From an uncultured Corynebacterium sp. (GTDB taxonomy: Bacteria; Actinomycetota; Actinomycetes; Mycobacteriales; Mycobacteriaceae), in the NCBI RefSeq assembly GCF_943914615.1, contig NZ_CALUCS010000012.1, positions 1 through 64,000 on the forward strand: a stretch of 64,000 nt of DNA. The letters run 5' to 3'. Below the pieces are notes generated by a model. It was not told the origin of the DNA, did not search any database, and saw only the letters and a program-made list of their open reading frames with translations. Position numbers and translations under genes: made by a program. Below, in pieces: positions 31,452-40,317 of this stretch; the stretch's first letter is position 1, and each line of letters opens with the position of its first letter.

Positions 31452-32084
31452 CTATCGCCGGTTCATTCCCACCAGTTCCGGGAAGTTATTCGCCACGGAG
31501 CCGACCTTCCTGTCCGCCTTCCTGCTGTGTACTTCTGTTGTCTTGTTTGGTGACGCCACCAGCTCCGCCTCTGTGCCCTTCAGCCAAGTTTCTAACTCGT
31601 TGCCCACCAGGATCCTGGGCATGCGGCTGTGCAGCCATTCAAGTTCGGGCAAGGCTGCGACGGTAATGATGGTGCCGTAGAGTTTGCCTTCCACGGCCTT
31701 GCACAGCCCGGCGGCGTACAGGGGGTGACCGTCGGTGGCGGTGGTGAACCAGGGTTGCTTCTTCCCGTCCTCCCCGACGGTCCACTCGTACCAGCCGTCC
31801 ATCGGGAAAGCGCATGGCAGGGAGCCGGCAAACAGGGGCTTGGAGAATGCGGTCTCTCCCCGCGCATTGAACACCGTCTTCGGCGGATAGCCCCAGCGTG
31901 CGGGGCCGATCGCGGCCTCGTTTCTAAACTCCCGCACGATGGGCACCTCGGTGGTGGGCGCCACGTTGTAGTTGGCGGGCCACTCCCCGGCCCCGGCGCG
32001 GGGTATGCGCGAGGCTCCCAGCCGTCGTTGCAGGTCGCCCGAAAGCTCCTCTAAGGAGCTGAACAAAACGTATCGGCCACACAT
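31452..32084 (-). CDS. SRAP-domain abasic-site crosslinking protein (YedK type)
   Basis: This 210-residue protein begins MCGRYVLF, so Cys2 becomes the N-terminal catalytic cysteine that forms a thiazolidine crosslink to abasic sites in single-stranded DNA. The other conserved residues are visible: Asn in NYNVAPTTEVP, Glu in DGWYEWTVG and His in LHSRMPRIL. The family (HMCES/YedK) protects abasic DNA at replication forks. The gene is divergent from aroA (about 60 bases) and probably cotranscribed with sigH, which would link it to oxidative stress. Confidence 0.93.
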   Translation of the reverse strand: MCGRYVLFSSLEELSGDLQRRLGASRIPRAGAGEWPANYNVAPTTEVPIVREFRNEAAIGPARWGYPPKTVFNARGETAFSKPLFAGSLPCAFPMDGWYEWTVGEDGKKQPWFTTATDGHPLYAAGLCKAVEGKLYGTIITVAALPELEWLHSRMPRILVGNELETWLKGTEAELVASPNKTTEVHSRKADRKVGSVANNFPELVGMNRR

Positions 32085-32144
32085 ACTCGCCCATTATGCC
32101 CACCCCACACTTCTTTTCCAGCGAAAAAGTGAGACAATGTGGGT

Positions 32145-33446
32145 ATGTCTGCAGGTATGTCTGAACAACTCTGGCCGGCTCCGGTCGCCACCGAGCCCGT
32201 ACAGGCCACCGTGGCTATCCCCGGCTCGAAATCTATCACGAACCGTGCGCTGATCCTCGCCGCACTGGCGGATGCGCCTTCCACCATCACCGGCGGTCTG
32301 GTCAGTCGCGATACGGAGCTGATGATGTCGGCTCTGCGTTCCATGGGAACTCAGATCCTGTTGAAGAACGACCAGATGTACGTCACCCCGGCGGAGAAGC
32401 TGCACGGCGGTCAGGTGGATTGTGGCCTGGCTGGCACCGTGATGCGCTTCGTCCCGCCAATCGCGGCCTTGGCCACCGGCACAGTTGCCTTCGACGGTGA
32501 CGTGGAGGCCCGCCGCCGTCCGATGTCCACCACCCTGAACTCCCTGCGTGCCCTCGGCGCCACCGTGAACACCAGCACCGAGTGCAACCCGGAAGGACTG
32601 CCCTTCTTCGTGGAGGGTTCCGGGGAGGTCCAGGGCGGGGAGATCACCATCGATGCCTCCCAGTCCTCCCAGTTCGTCAGCGGCCTGCTGTTGGCCGGAG
32701 CGCGCTTTACCGAGGGCGTCACCGTTGTCCACGAGGGCAACTCCCTGCCCAGCCAGCCCCACGTCGAGATGACGGTGCAGATGCTGCGCGAGGCCGGGGT
32801 GAACGTGGAGACCTCCTTCAACCGATGGACGGTCCACCCCGGCCCTATCAGTGGCCGCCAGTGGCACGTGGAGCCGGACCTGTCGAATGCCACGCCGTTC
32901 ATGGCCGCGGGCGTGCTTACCGGCGGTACCGTGCGCATCCAGAACTGGCCCGCCACCACCAACCAGCCGGGCGACCAGTTCCGCCAGATCCTGCTGGACA
33001 TGGGCGCGGAGGCGGAGCTGGACGTCCACCATGGCGATCTTGTCGTTTCCGGCACCGGTCGCGTAAACGGCATTACCTGGGACATGCACGATATTGGGGA
33101 GCTCACCCCCACCGTCGCCGCCCTGGCAGCCCTGGCCGACGGCCCCAGCCACCTCTACGGAATCGCGCACCTGCGCGGGCACGAGACCGACCGCCTGCAA
33201 GCACTGGCGGATAACATCAACGCCCTCGGCGGCAACGTCGAGCAGACCGCCGACGGACTGATCATCCACCCGGCTGCCCTGGAGGGCGGCCGCTGGGAGT
33301 CCTACGCCGATCACCGCATGGCTACCGCCGGTGCGATCCTGGGCCTGCGCGTCGAGGGCATCGAGGTCTCGGACGTGGACACCACCACCAAGACCCTCCC
33401 CGGCTTCCGCCGCCGCTGGGCACAGCTGCTGGGCCAGGAACGCTAG
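32145..33446 (+). CDS. aroA: 3-phosphoshikimate 1-carboxyvinyltransferase (EPSP synthase)
   Basis: This 433-residue enzyme of the shikimate pathway joins shikimate-3-phosphate and phosphoenolpyruvate. The substrate loop is IPGSKSITNRALILAALADA and the PEP-binding segment is CGLAGTVMRFVPP; DGDVEARRRPMS and the C-terminal SYADHRMATAGAILGLRV are also conserved. The start is uncertain. A GACAAT box at 32133-32138 sits six bases before the ATG at 32145 and could give a leaderless message. The ATG at 32157 aligns best with relatives. rsgA begins at the base after its stop. Confidence 0.95.
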   Translation: MSAGMSEQLWPAPVATEPVQATVAIPGSKSITNRALILAALADAPSTITGGLVSRDTELMMSALRSMGTQILLKNDQMYVTPAEKLHGGQVDCGLAGTVMRFVPPIAALATGTVAFDGDVEARRRPMSTTLNSLRALGATVNTSTECNPEGLPFFVEGSGEVQGGEITIDASQSSQFVSGLLLAGARFTEGVTVVHEGNSLPSQPHVEMTVQMLREAGVNVETSFNRWTVHPGPISGRQWHVEPDLSNATPFMAAGVLTGGTVRIQNWPATTNQPGDQFRQILLDMGAEAELDVHHGDLVVSGTGRVNGITWDMHDIGELTPTVAALAALADGPSHLYGIAHLRGHETDRLQALADNINALGGNVEQTADGLIIHPAALEGGRWESYADHRMATAGAILGLRVEGIEVSDVDTTTKTLPGFRRRWAQLLGQER

Positions 33447-34454
33447 ATGGGGCGAAGGCACAGCAACGCCCACCACTGGGACGAATCCGACGTTCGCGTC
33501 CGTCCCGGCAAGGGCTCCCGCCCACGGACCAAGGATCGGCCGAGCCATAAAAACGCCAAGCGGGGCATGGTCGTCTCCAAGGACCGCGGCCGCTGGGGCG
33601 TGGTGCTAGACGAAGACGGCACCCTCGTCACCTGCATGCGCGCCCGCGAGATGGGACGCACCAACGTGGTCGTCGGAGACCACGTCGGTGTGGTCGGCGA
33701 TACCTCCGGCAAGAAGGACACCCTGGCGCGTATCGTGCGGCTCGAAGACCGCACCTCCATTCTGCGCCGCACCGCGGACGACACGGACTCTTTCGAGCGG
33801 ATCGTCGTGGCCAATGCGGACTACCTGCTGATCGTCAGTGCCGTGGCCGACCCGCCGCCGCGCACCGGCTTCGTGGAGCGCGCCCTCATCGCCGCCTTCG
33901 TCGGCGGCCTCACCCCGCTGGTCTGCCTCACCAAATCCGACCTCGCCGACCCCAGCGCCTTCGCCGCCGAGTTCCGCGATCTCGACGTAGAGGTCCTCAC
34001 CACCGGCGTCAGCGACTCCCTGGACGAACTCACTGAGCACATCACCGGCAAGGTCAGCGCCCTCGTCGGCCACTCCGGGGTGGGCAAATCCACCCTGTTT
34101 AATCGTCTCATCCCCGACGCGGAACGCGCCACCGGGGTAGTCAGCGGGGTAGGCAAGGGCCGGCACACCTCCACCCAGTCCGTGGCGCTCCAGTTGCCCG
34201 CGGGCGGCTGGATTATCGACACTCCGGGCATCCGCAGCCTGGGGCTGGCACACGTCGACCCGGACACCGTGGTGGACGTCTTCGAAGACCTCCGCGAAGT
34301 CACGGAGGACTGCCCCCGCGGCTGCACCCACATGGGCCCGCCAGCCGACCCAGAGTGCGCTCTAGATACCCTCACCGGCGCGTCCGCCCGGCGCGTCACA
34401 GCAATCCGCCACCTGCTGGAGGCCCTGCGCAGCAACAACGAGTGGGAAATGTAG
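33447..34454 (+). CDS. rsgA: Ribosome small-subunit GTPase RsgA
   Basis: This 335-residue circularly permuted GTPase has an N-terminal OB fold (about 35-105). G4 (LTKSDL) comes before G1 (GHSGVGKSTLFNRL) and G3 (DTPGIRSLG), the order typical of the family. A C-terminal zinc region follows (CPRGCTHMGPPADPECAL). It matures the 30S subunit and releases assembly factors on GTP hydrolysis. Its ATG follows the aroA stop directly, so translation is coupled. The basic head (GRRHSNAHHW, KDRPSHKNAKRG) is typical of actinobacterial members. Confidence 0.94.
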   Translation: MGRRHSNAHHWDESDVRVRPGKGSRPRTKDRPSHKNAKRGMVVSKDRGRWGVVLDEDGTLVTCMRAREMGRTNVVVGDHVGVVGDTSGKKDTLARIVRLEDRTSILRRTADDTDSFERIVVANADYLLIVSAVADPPPRTGFVERALIAAFVGGLTPLVCLTKSDLADPSAFAAEFRDLDVEVLTTGVSDSLDELTEHITGKVSALVGHSGVGKSTLFNRLIPDAERATGVVSGVGKGRHTSTQSVALQLPAGGWIIDTPGIRSLGLAHVDPDTVVDVFEDLREVTEDCPRGCTHMGPPADPECALDTLTGASARRVTAIRHLLEALRSNNEWEM

Positions 34455-34462
34455 CTAACCCG

Positions 34463-34969
34463 CTACATCAAATCCACCAGGAACGGCAGCTCCTTCGCGT
34501 CGTACCAACTCATCAGGTTGTCCTCGCAGTCCCCCAGCGCGAACTCCGCGTCCTCATCCCCTAGGTCAGCTGCGTCGATGCACTCGATCGCTTTCGCCGT
34601 GGCGGCCTCCGCGTCGGCGTCATCGACATGGATCGCCAACAACTGCTGCACCTTCACAACCGCCGGGTCCAGCCGTACCACAGACTCGCCGTCGGTCGGC
34701 GCCAAAGTAACCGCCGAGTCGTCGATCTCCGCGCTGATCACCACGCGCCGGTGCGGAAAGCGCTCCTCCCCGCCCGCGCTCAGCAGGCGCAGCGAGGCCC
34801 GCGCGGCGTCCAGGAAAGCTGTGTACGCCAGCTCCTCCTCGTCGCCGCCGGTGTAGAACTCCCGCACCGCCGGCGTCAGCGCAAATCCCACCGCGGAGCG
34901 CACCGGGTGCTCTCCCTGCTCCGCGAGTGTGCCCAGCATGTCAAAGGTCGCGGGAATGTACACCAACAT
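34463..34969 (-). CDS. DUF6912 family protein
   Basis: This 168-residue acidic soluble protein begins MLVYIPATFDMLGTLAEQGE and contains the family pattern AVGFALTPAVREFYTGGDEE, LAYTAFLDAARASLRLL and HRRVVISAEIDDS. The function is unknown. It is common in actinobacteria at this position, downstream of a HAD-like gene that ends three bases before its start. It is convergent with rsgA. Confidence 0.75.
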   Translation of the reverse strand: MLVYIPATFDMLGTLAEQGEHPVRSAVGFALTPAVREFYTGGDEEELAYTAFLDAARASLRLLSAGGEERFPHRRVVISAEIDDSAVTLAPTDGESVVRLDPAVVKVQQLLAIHVDDADAEAATAKAIECIDAADLGDEDAEFALGDCEDNLMSWYDAKELPFLVDLM

Positions 34970-34972
34970 GGT

Positions 34973-35383
34973 TTAGAACTCTCCCTCCAGCTCAAACACG
35001 CCGGTAATCTCCACCACCGCACGGTCGAACTGCTGGTAGTAAATGCCAATCAGGCCCGCATCCACGGCGCCGCGGATGTTCAGGATGTTGTCGTCCACCA
35101 GCACCAGATCCTGCTGCGGCAGATCCAGACGGTCGGCGGTGATGCGGAAGATCTCCTCCGAGGGCTTCTCCGCACCCACCTCGCCAGACAGGACAACGGC
35201 ATCCACATAACCGCCCTCCAGCCACGTGCGAATCAGGGCCGCGCCCGCCCCGCCCGGGTCGTTGGAAAGAATCGCCGTGGCAATGCCCTCCGCTCGTGCC
35301 GCCGACAGCAGCTTACGCCACCGCCTGCGGTCTTCCTCGGCACCGTCCAACACTCCGCAATAATCAACTACTAGTCCACGCAT
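34973..35383 (-). CDS. HAD-like hydrolase family protein, motif I atypical
   Basis: This short protein (136 residues) has the HAD core without a cap: motif I VVDYCGVLDG, motif II ILSNDPGG, motif III lysine in GAEKPSEEIFRITADRL and motif IV VLVDDNILNIRGA. Motif I has the nucleophile Asp but lacks the second Asp (DxD) that acts as acid/base in phosphatases, so catalysis may be altered. It forms a pair with the DUF6912 gene. The substrate is unknown. Confidence 0.78.
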   Translation of the reverse strand: MRGLVVDYCGVLDGAEEDRRRWRKLLSAARAEGIATAILSNDPGGAGAALIRTWLEGGYVDAVVLSGEVGAEKPSEEIFRITADRLDLPQQDLVLVDDNILNIRGAVDAGLIGIYYQQFDRAVVEITGVFELEGEF

Positions 35384-35519
35384 GCCCTATATTCTGCCAT
35401 CTTTTCGCCCTCCGGCGCCCCGCGGGGCGTACACTTCGCTATAGTTATGCCCGTATGGCGCCTTCGGGGGAACGCACCGTACAGCTTCACTGGCATGAAC
35501 AACAGGGGGATTTTCTTTC

Positions 35520-36020
35520 GTGACCACTTCAACTACCACGCGCCCACTTCCGGACTTCGTGTTCCTGCGCCCACCCACCCCGGCCGTCGCTGCGCAGGCC
35601 GCCGAGGAGGAGGTCACTGATTCTTTTCGGGACGCCAACACCCCACCGCCCCAGCGCATCGCGCAGATCGTAAAAATGTGGCTGGAAGCTTTGGAAGGCC
35701 GCCGTCCGATCGACCATTTGCGCCGCGCGCCCTTCGGCGAGCGCGTGCTAGAGCAACTGCGAGTCCGCCGGCACGTGCGCCCAGAACCGACGAGTGGGCG
35801 GGTGGAAAAGGGGGCGTCAATAATAAGCCTGCACATCCAGCCCAGCGCGGGCGATTGCGTCCGCTTTTGCGCATCGGTGAAGATGGGCGAACGGGTGCGG
35901 GCCATTGCGGGAAGCATGTCGCAGCACACGCAGAAACGCCGCGCGGAGCTGCATCAACTGCACAGCTCCGCGCGGCGTGGGGTCAAGATCTGGGCGATCG
36001 ATAGCCTCAGCTTGATTTAG
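35520..36020 (+). CDS. Rv3235-type conserved protein (DUF6459)
   Basis: This encodes 166 residues from GTG at 35520, with GGGGGA about eleven bases upstream. The C-terminal half carries the Rv3235/DUF6459 pattern: RIAQIVKMWLEALEGRRPID, LRRAPFGERVLEQL, then strands ASIISLHIQPSAGDCVRFCA and a final VKIWAIDSLSLI. Gene position beside secA matches mycobacteria. The fold resembles ribosome-associated proteins only vaguely, and the function is unknown. Its 3' end overlaps the secA stop by four bases. Confidence 0.72.
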   Translation: MTTSTTTRPLPDFVFLRPPTPAVAAQAAEEEVTDSFRDANTPPPQRIAQIVKMWLEALEGRRPIDHLRRAPFGERVLEQLRVRRHVRPEPTSGRVEKGASIISLHIQPSAGDCVRFCASVKMGERVRAIAGSMSQHTQKRRAELHQLHSSARRGVKIWAIDSLSLI

Positions 36021-38620
36021 CCACCCATGGTGGTCTGCGTGGCGCGGTCCACGGCCACGCCCTCGTTACCCGCGGCCGGGTCATCGACGTGCACCTGACC
36101 GGCCTGCTTCAGCTGGTTACGCACCAGGAAAAGCTGGCGAACGGTCTCTTCCTTGATGCCGTCCTTCATGCGGTTAAACATGTCGCCACCCTCGCGCTGG
36201 TACTCCACCAGAGGATCGCGCTGCGCCATTGCGCGCAGGCCGATGCCCTCCTTCAGGTAGTCCATCTCGTAGAGGTGCTCACGCCACTTCTGGTCCACAA
36301 CGTTCAGCAGGGCTGCGCGCTCCATGCCACGCATCTGCTCCTCGCCGGCGATCTCCGTGACCTTCTCCTCCAGCTCGTCGTACTCGCGGTTGGCATCGTC
36401 GAGCAGCGCCTCGAGCAGCTGAGAGGAGCTCAGCTCACCCGGGCGACCGTAATCGTCGCCTTCCACCAGTTCCTCGTGGGTAAAGGTCGGGCCGTAGAGG
36501 GAATCCAGGGCGTTCCACAGGGTGTCCAGGTCCCAGTCCTCGACATAGCCCTCGGCGGTCGCGCCGTCGACGTATGCCTCAACGGTGTCCTTCAGCATGT
36601 TGCGGATCTGCTTCTCCACATCCTCGCCCTCGAGGATCTGGCGGCGCTCGCCGTAGATCACCTTGCGCTGCTCGTTCATGACTTCGTCGTACTTGAGCAC
36701 GTTCTTGCGCATCTCGAAGTTGGCGGATTCCACCTGGGACTGTGCGCCCTTGATGGCGTTAGTGACCATCTTCGAATCGATTGCCTCGTCGTCCGGGATG
36801 TTCAGGCGAGTCATCATCGCCTCCATCGTCTGGCCAACGAAACGCACCATCAGATCGTCACGCATGGACAGGTAGAAGCGAGTCTCGCCCGGATCGCCCT
36901 GACGTGCGGAACGGCCACGCAGCTGGTTGTCGATGCGGCGAGATTCGTGACGCTCCGTGCCCAGCACGTACAGGCCACCGACCTTGCGGACCTCCTCCGC
37001 CTCTTCCTTGGACTCCTCGCGGACCTTCTCGATCTCGTCGTTCCAGGCCGCTTCGTATTCCTCCGGGGTCTCCACCGGATCCAGGCCGCGCTCGCGCAGG
37101 TTGATGTCGGCGATGATGTCCGGGTTACCACCCAGCACGATGTCGGTACCACGGCCGGCCATGTTCGTAGCCACGGTGACGGCTCCCAGACGGCCTGCCT
37201 GGGCGACGATCTCCGCTTCCTTCTCGTGGTACTTCGCGTTCAGCACGTTGTGCTTGATGCCGCGGCGTTGCAGCAGCTTGGATAGGTACTCGGAGCGCTC
37301 CACGGAGGTGGTACCCACCAGCACCGGTTGGCCGACCTCCACACGCTCGGCGATGTCCTCGGCCACGGCCTCGAACTTCGCCTCCTGCGTCTTGTAGATC
37401 AGGTCGACGTGATCCTTACGCTGGTTTTCCTTGTTCGTCGGGATCGCGGCAACGTCCAGCTTGTAGGTGGACTTCAGCTCGGCGGCCTCAGTCTCCGCCG
37501 TACCGGTCATACCGGCCAGCTTGTCGTACAGGCGGAAGTAGTTCTGCAGAGTGACGGTGGCCAGGGTCTGGTTCTCGTTCTTGATCTCGACGTGTTCCTT
37601 CGCCTCGATCGCCTGGTGAATGCCCTCGTTGTAGCGACGGCCGTCCAGGATACGGCCAGTGAACTCGTCGACGATGACGACCTCGCCGTTGCGGACGATG
37701 TAGTCCTTATCGCGAGTGAACAGCTCCTTGGCCTTGATGGAGTTGTTCAGATAGCTCACCAGCTGCGAGTGCTCCGGGGCGTACAGGTTCTCGATGCCCA
37801 GCTGGTCCTCGACAAACTCCACGCCCTCTTCCTTGACGCCCACGGTCTTCTTCCGCTCGTCAACTTCGTAGTGGATGTCGCGGGTCAGCTTCGGGGCAAT
37901 TGCTGCAAAGGCGGTGAACCACTTGCTGGAACCTTCGACGGGGCCGGAGATGATCAGCGGGGTACGGGCTTCGTCGATGAGGATCGAGTCGACCTCATCC
38001 ACGATGGCGTAGTTGTGTCCACGCTGCACCAGGTCGTTCAGGGAATGCGCCATGTTATCGCGCAGGTAGTCGAAGCCAAACTCGTTGTTCGTACCGTAAG
38101 TGATGTCGGCGTTATAGGCCTCACGTCGCTCAGCGGGATTCTTGCCGCTCAGGATCACATCGGTGCTGAGCCCCAGGAAGCGGTGCACACGGCCCATCCA
38201 CTCGGCGTCACGCTTTGCCAGGTAGTCGTTCACGGTAACGACGTGCACGCCCTTGCCGGACAGTGCGTTGAGGTATGCGGGGAGCACACAGGTCAGGGTC
38301 TTACCCTCACCGGTCTTCATCTCGGAAACATAACCGAAGTGGAGGCCAGCGCCACCCATGATCTGCACCTTGTAGTGCTTCTGGCCGAGCACGCGCCAGG
38401 AGGCCTCACGCGCTGTGGCAAAAGCCTCGAGCAGGACGTCGTCCAGGCTCGCGCCGTCTTCCTGAACTCGCTTCTTCAGCTCGTCGGTTTTGGCCTGCAG
38501 CTCCTCGTCGGTGAGTTCGGTGTATTCCTCATCGAGGTCCATCACCTGGTCGGCGATTTTCGCGAGACGCTTGACCGCACGGCCTTCGCCCATACGGAGG
38601 ATTTTCGAAAGTCCTAGCAC
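36017..38620 (-). CDS. secA: Preprotein translocase ATPase SecA (SecA1)
   Basis: This is an 867-residue SecA motor for export of unfolded proteins through SecYEG. The N-terminal helix is followed by NBD1 with Walker A EMKTGEGKTLTCVLPAYLNA and DEVDSILIDEARTPLIISG, the preprotein cross-linking domain, NBD2 with NMAGRGTDIVLGG and QLRGRSARQGDPGETRFYLS, and the helical scaffold. The C-terminus ends VDRATQTTMGG without the CxCx8CH zinc finger, normal for actinobacterial SecA1. It begins with GTG (AAAGGA upstream). The essential housekeeping copy is implied by context. Confidence 0.96.
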   Translation of the reverse strand: MLGLSKILRMGEGRAVKRLAKIADQVMDLDEEYTELTDEELQAKTDELKKRVQEDGASLDDVLLEAFATAREASWRVLGQKHYKVQIMGGAGLHFGYVSEMKTGEGKTLTCVLPAYLNALSGKGVHVVTVNDYLAKRDAEWMGRVHRFLGLSTDVILSGKNPAERREAYNADITYGTNNEFGFDYLRDNMAHSLNDLVQRGHNYAIVDEVDSILIDEARTPLIISGPVEGSSKWFTAFAAIAPKLTRDIHYEVDERKKTVGVKEEGVEFVEDQLGIENLYAPEHSQLVSYLNNSIKAKELFTRDKDYIVRNGEVVIVDEFTGRILDGRRYNEGIHQAIEAKEHVEIKNENQTLATVTLQNYFRLYDKLAGMTGTAETEAAELKSTYKLDVAAIPTNKENQRKDHVDLIYKTQEAKFEAVAEDIAERVEVGQPVLVGTTSVERSEYLSKLLQRRGIKHNVLNAKYHEKEAEIVAQAGRLGAVTVATNMAGRGTDIVLGGNPDIIADINLRERGLDPVETPEEYEAAWNDEIEKVREESKEEAEEVRKVGGLYVLGTERHESRRIDNQLRGRSARQGDPGETRFYLSMRDDLMVRFVGQTMEAMMTRLNIPDDEAIDSKMVTNAIKGAQSQVESANFEMRKNVLKYDEVMNEQRKVIYGERRQILEGEDVEKQIRNMLKDTVEAYVDGATAEGYVEDWDLDTLWNALDSLYGPTFTHEELVEGDDYGRPGELSSSQLLEALLDDANREYDELEEKVTEIAGEEQMRGMERAALLNVVDQKWREHLYEMDYLKEGIGLRAMAQRDPLVEYQREGGDMFNRMKDGIKEETVRQLFLVRNQLKQAGQVHVDDPAAGNEGVAVDRATQTTMGG

Positions 38621-38734
38621 GCTGATGCTGTCCTTTGCTCGATTTCTAAAACTGGTTAGCTAATTGGTCGGCTTCGGATAATCCTACCCCCACCCCCAAG
38701 GCCGGGGGCAACTACACCCGGCAAGTCCAGTCAT

Positions 38735-38775
38735 AAAAAGCCCGGCCCCCACGGGCTAGTCGTGAGGGCCGGGCT
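38735..38775 (-). terminator. Terminator of the hpf gene
   Basis: On the minus strand AGCCCGGCCC and GGGCCGGGCT pair perfectly over ten bases, followed by TTTTTATG. It lies 31 bases after the hpf stop and before secA, so the two are separate transcription units. Confidence 0.88.
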
Positions 38776-38805
38776 GCTGGGTTAAAGACGATTTAGAGAA
38801 AGATG

Positions 38806-39498
38806 TTACTTCTCTGCGTCCTTCTCCTCCAGGGTGATCAGACCGTAGTCGAAAGCGTGGCGACGGTACACCACGGACGGCTGGCCGGTCTCCTCGTTAA
38901 TGAACAGGAAGAAATCGTGACCCACGAGCTCCATCTCGCTCAGCGCCTGGTCAACGCTGATCGGAGCCGACTTGTGCACCTTCTTGCGCACGATCTGGCC
39001 AGGCTTGAACTGATCCTCGTAGGGGTCGACGTCGTACGGACCTGCCTCCTCCGGCTTGGTCTCAGCCTTCGGCTGTGCCTCTTCCACCAGGCTGGCAGCT
39101 GCCTCGCCCATGGACATCGGAGCGCGGTGGCCGGAACGGGCGATCTTGCGACGTGCCTTCACCTTGCGCAGGGAGCGCTCCATGCGGCCGATTGCGACCT
39201 CGAGGGCAGCGTAGAAGGAGTCTTCCTTAGCTTCTGCGCGAGCGATGTGTCCCTTGCCGGTTGCAGTAATCTGCAGGCGATCCTGCTGGTCGCCACGGCG
39301 CGGGTTGGGCTCGTGCTGCAGCTCCACGTGGAAGAACGTGAGGGTCGGATCCAGGCGCTCGATCTTTGCGAGCTTGCCCTTGACGCGGTCTGCGAAGTGC
39401 TCTGGCACCTCAACGTTGCGTCCAGTGATCTCTACGCCTGCCTCGGGTGCAGCAAGTTCCTCGTTGCCAAAGTCGGACGAGTTTTTGCCGGTCGACAT
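38806..39498 (-). CDS. hpf: Long-form ribosome hibernation promoting factor
   Basis: This 230-residue protein has an N-terminal RaiA/HPF domain (about 20-120, VEITGRNVEVPEHFADRVKG, then FFHVELQHEPNPRRGDQQDRLQ region), a linker, and a C-terminal dimerisation domain (about 165-225, IVRKKVHKSAPISVDQALSE, GHDFFLFINEETGQPSVVYR). The long form joins two 70S ribosomes into inactive 100S dimers under starvation. GGAGG lies before the ATG. Its own terminator follows. Confidence 0.93.
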   Translation of the reverse strand: MSTGKNSSDFGNEELAAPEAGVEITGRNVEVPEHFADRVKGKLAKIERLDPTLTFFHVELQHEPNPRRGDQQDRLQITATGKGHIARAEAKEDSFYAALEVAIGRMERSLRKVKARRKIARSGHRAPMSMGEAAASLVEEAQPKAETKPEEAGPYDVDPYEDQFKPGQIVRKKVHKSAPISVDQALSEMELVGHDFFLFINEETGQPSVVYRRHAFDYGLITLEEKDAEK

Positions 39499-39628
39499 TG
39501 CTCAACCTCCAAAATCATTCACCGCCAAAATCGGGCCGGATTACCCATCTTCCAACGGCGATCGTTCCAATTCCTATTCTACCTATCACCGTTGCTGCAC
39601 TTGTGCATATACCCCTTATTGATGTGAT

Positions 39629-40312
39629 CTACGCACCGGCCAATACCAGCGTCAATCGCGGCCGTACTCCCCGGGCCGCCAGAGCCAGCGCAAACTGCGC
39701 TGTTGTGGCGCCGGTAGTGCACACGTCATCCACAATCACAACCTCCCCCACGCCACGCAATCGTCCGACCGCTGCCGAGTCGAACAGGATGCTGCTGGCC
39801 ACGTTTTCGCGTCGCTGATGGCGGTTCAGCCCTACCGAGTCCACACTCGTCTCGCTTAGCCACGCCACCGGGTGGACCTCCACTCCGGGATACAGCGCGG
39901 CGGCAACGTGGCAAAAGCGGGCAACAATGTCCCCGTCGCGCTTCCGCGCCGCCGATCTGCGGGTGGGAGCGGGTACCAGCACTACTCTCCCCAAACGCGG
40001 ATCGGGCACCAAGCCCAGGCCACTAACGTGCAGAATTCCGGCGGCAAGAACTCTGCCGGCCACGTCTATGGCCGCCGGCCGTAGTCTCTCCTTGGCGCTG
40101 AGGATTAGCATCCGCCTCGCTCCGCCGTACACCCCACTGGCGAAGACGGGCACTACCGACACTCGTGGTTGCCAGCGTTGCCAACGCTGCATCAACTGGA
40201 GCCCGCAAGCCTCGCACAGTTGTCCACCGGTCACCGCCCCGCAGCACACACAGTCCGCCCGCCACACCAGCCCTGCGAGCGCACCGAAGTCCCCCTTAAT
40301 CCCCACGGGCAC
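39629..40312 (-). CDS. ComF-family phosphoribosyltransferase-like protein
   Basis: This 227-residue protein has a zinc-finger start (CVCCGAVTGGQLCEACGLQL) and a type I phosphoribosyltransferase domain with the PRPP loop EVVIVDDVCTTGATTAQFAL. NRHQRRENV is also typical. Relatives of ComF bind single-stranded DNA and act in DNA uptake in competent bacteria. Here no other competence genes are visible. It begins with GTG, five bases after the lpqB stop, and ends the lpqB-containing run. Confidence 0.88.
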   Translation of the reverse strand: MPVGIKGDFGALAGLVWRADCVCCGAVTGGQLCEACGLQLMQRWQRWQPRVSVVPVFASGVYGGARRMLILSAKERLRPAAIDVAGRVLAAGILHVSGLGLVPDPRLGRVVLVPAPTRRSAARKRDGDIVARFCHVAAALYPGVEVHPVAWLSETSVDSVGLNRHQRRENVASSILFDSAAVGRLRGVGEVVIVDDVCTTGATTAQFALALAARGVRPRLTLVLAGA

Positions 40313-40317
40313 TCAGC

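Noticed and set aside
39629..40312. Competence locus based on comF
   Set aside because: ComF-like genes are widespread singletons; no comEA, comEC or pilus genes appear in the window.
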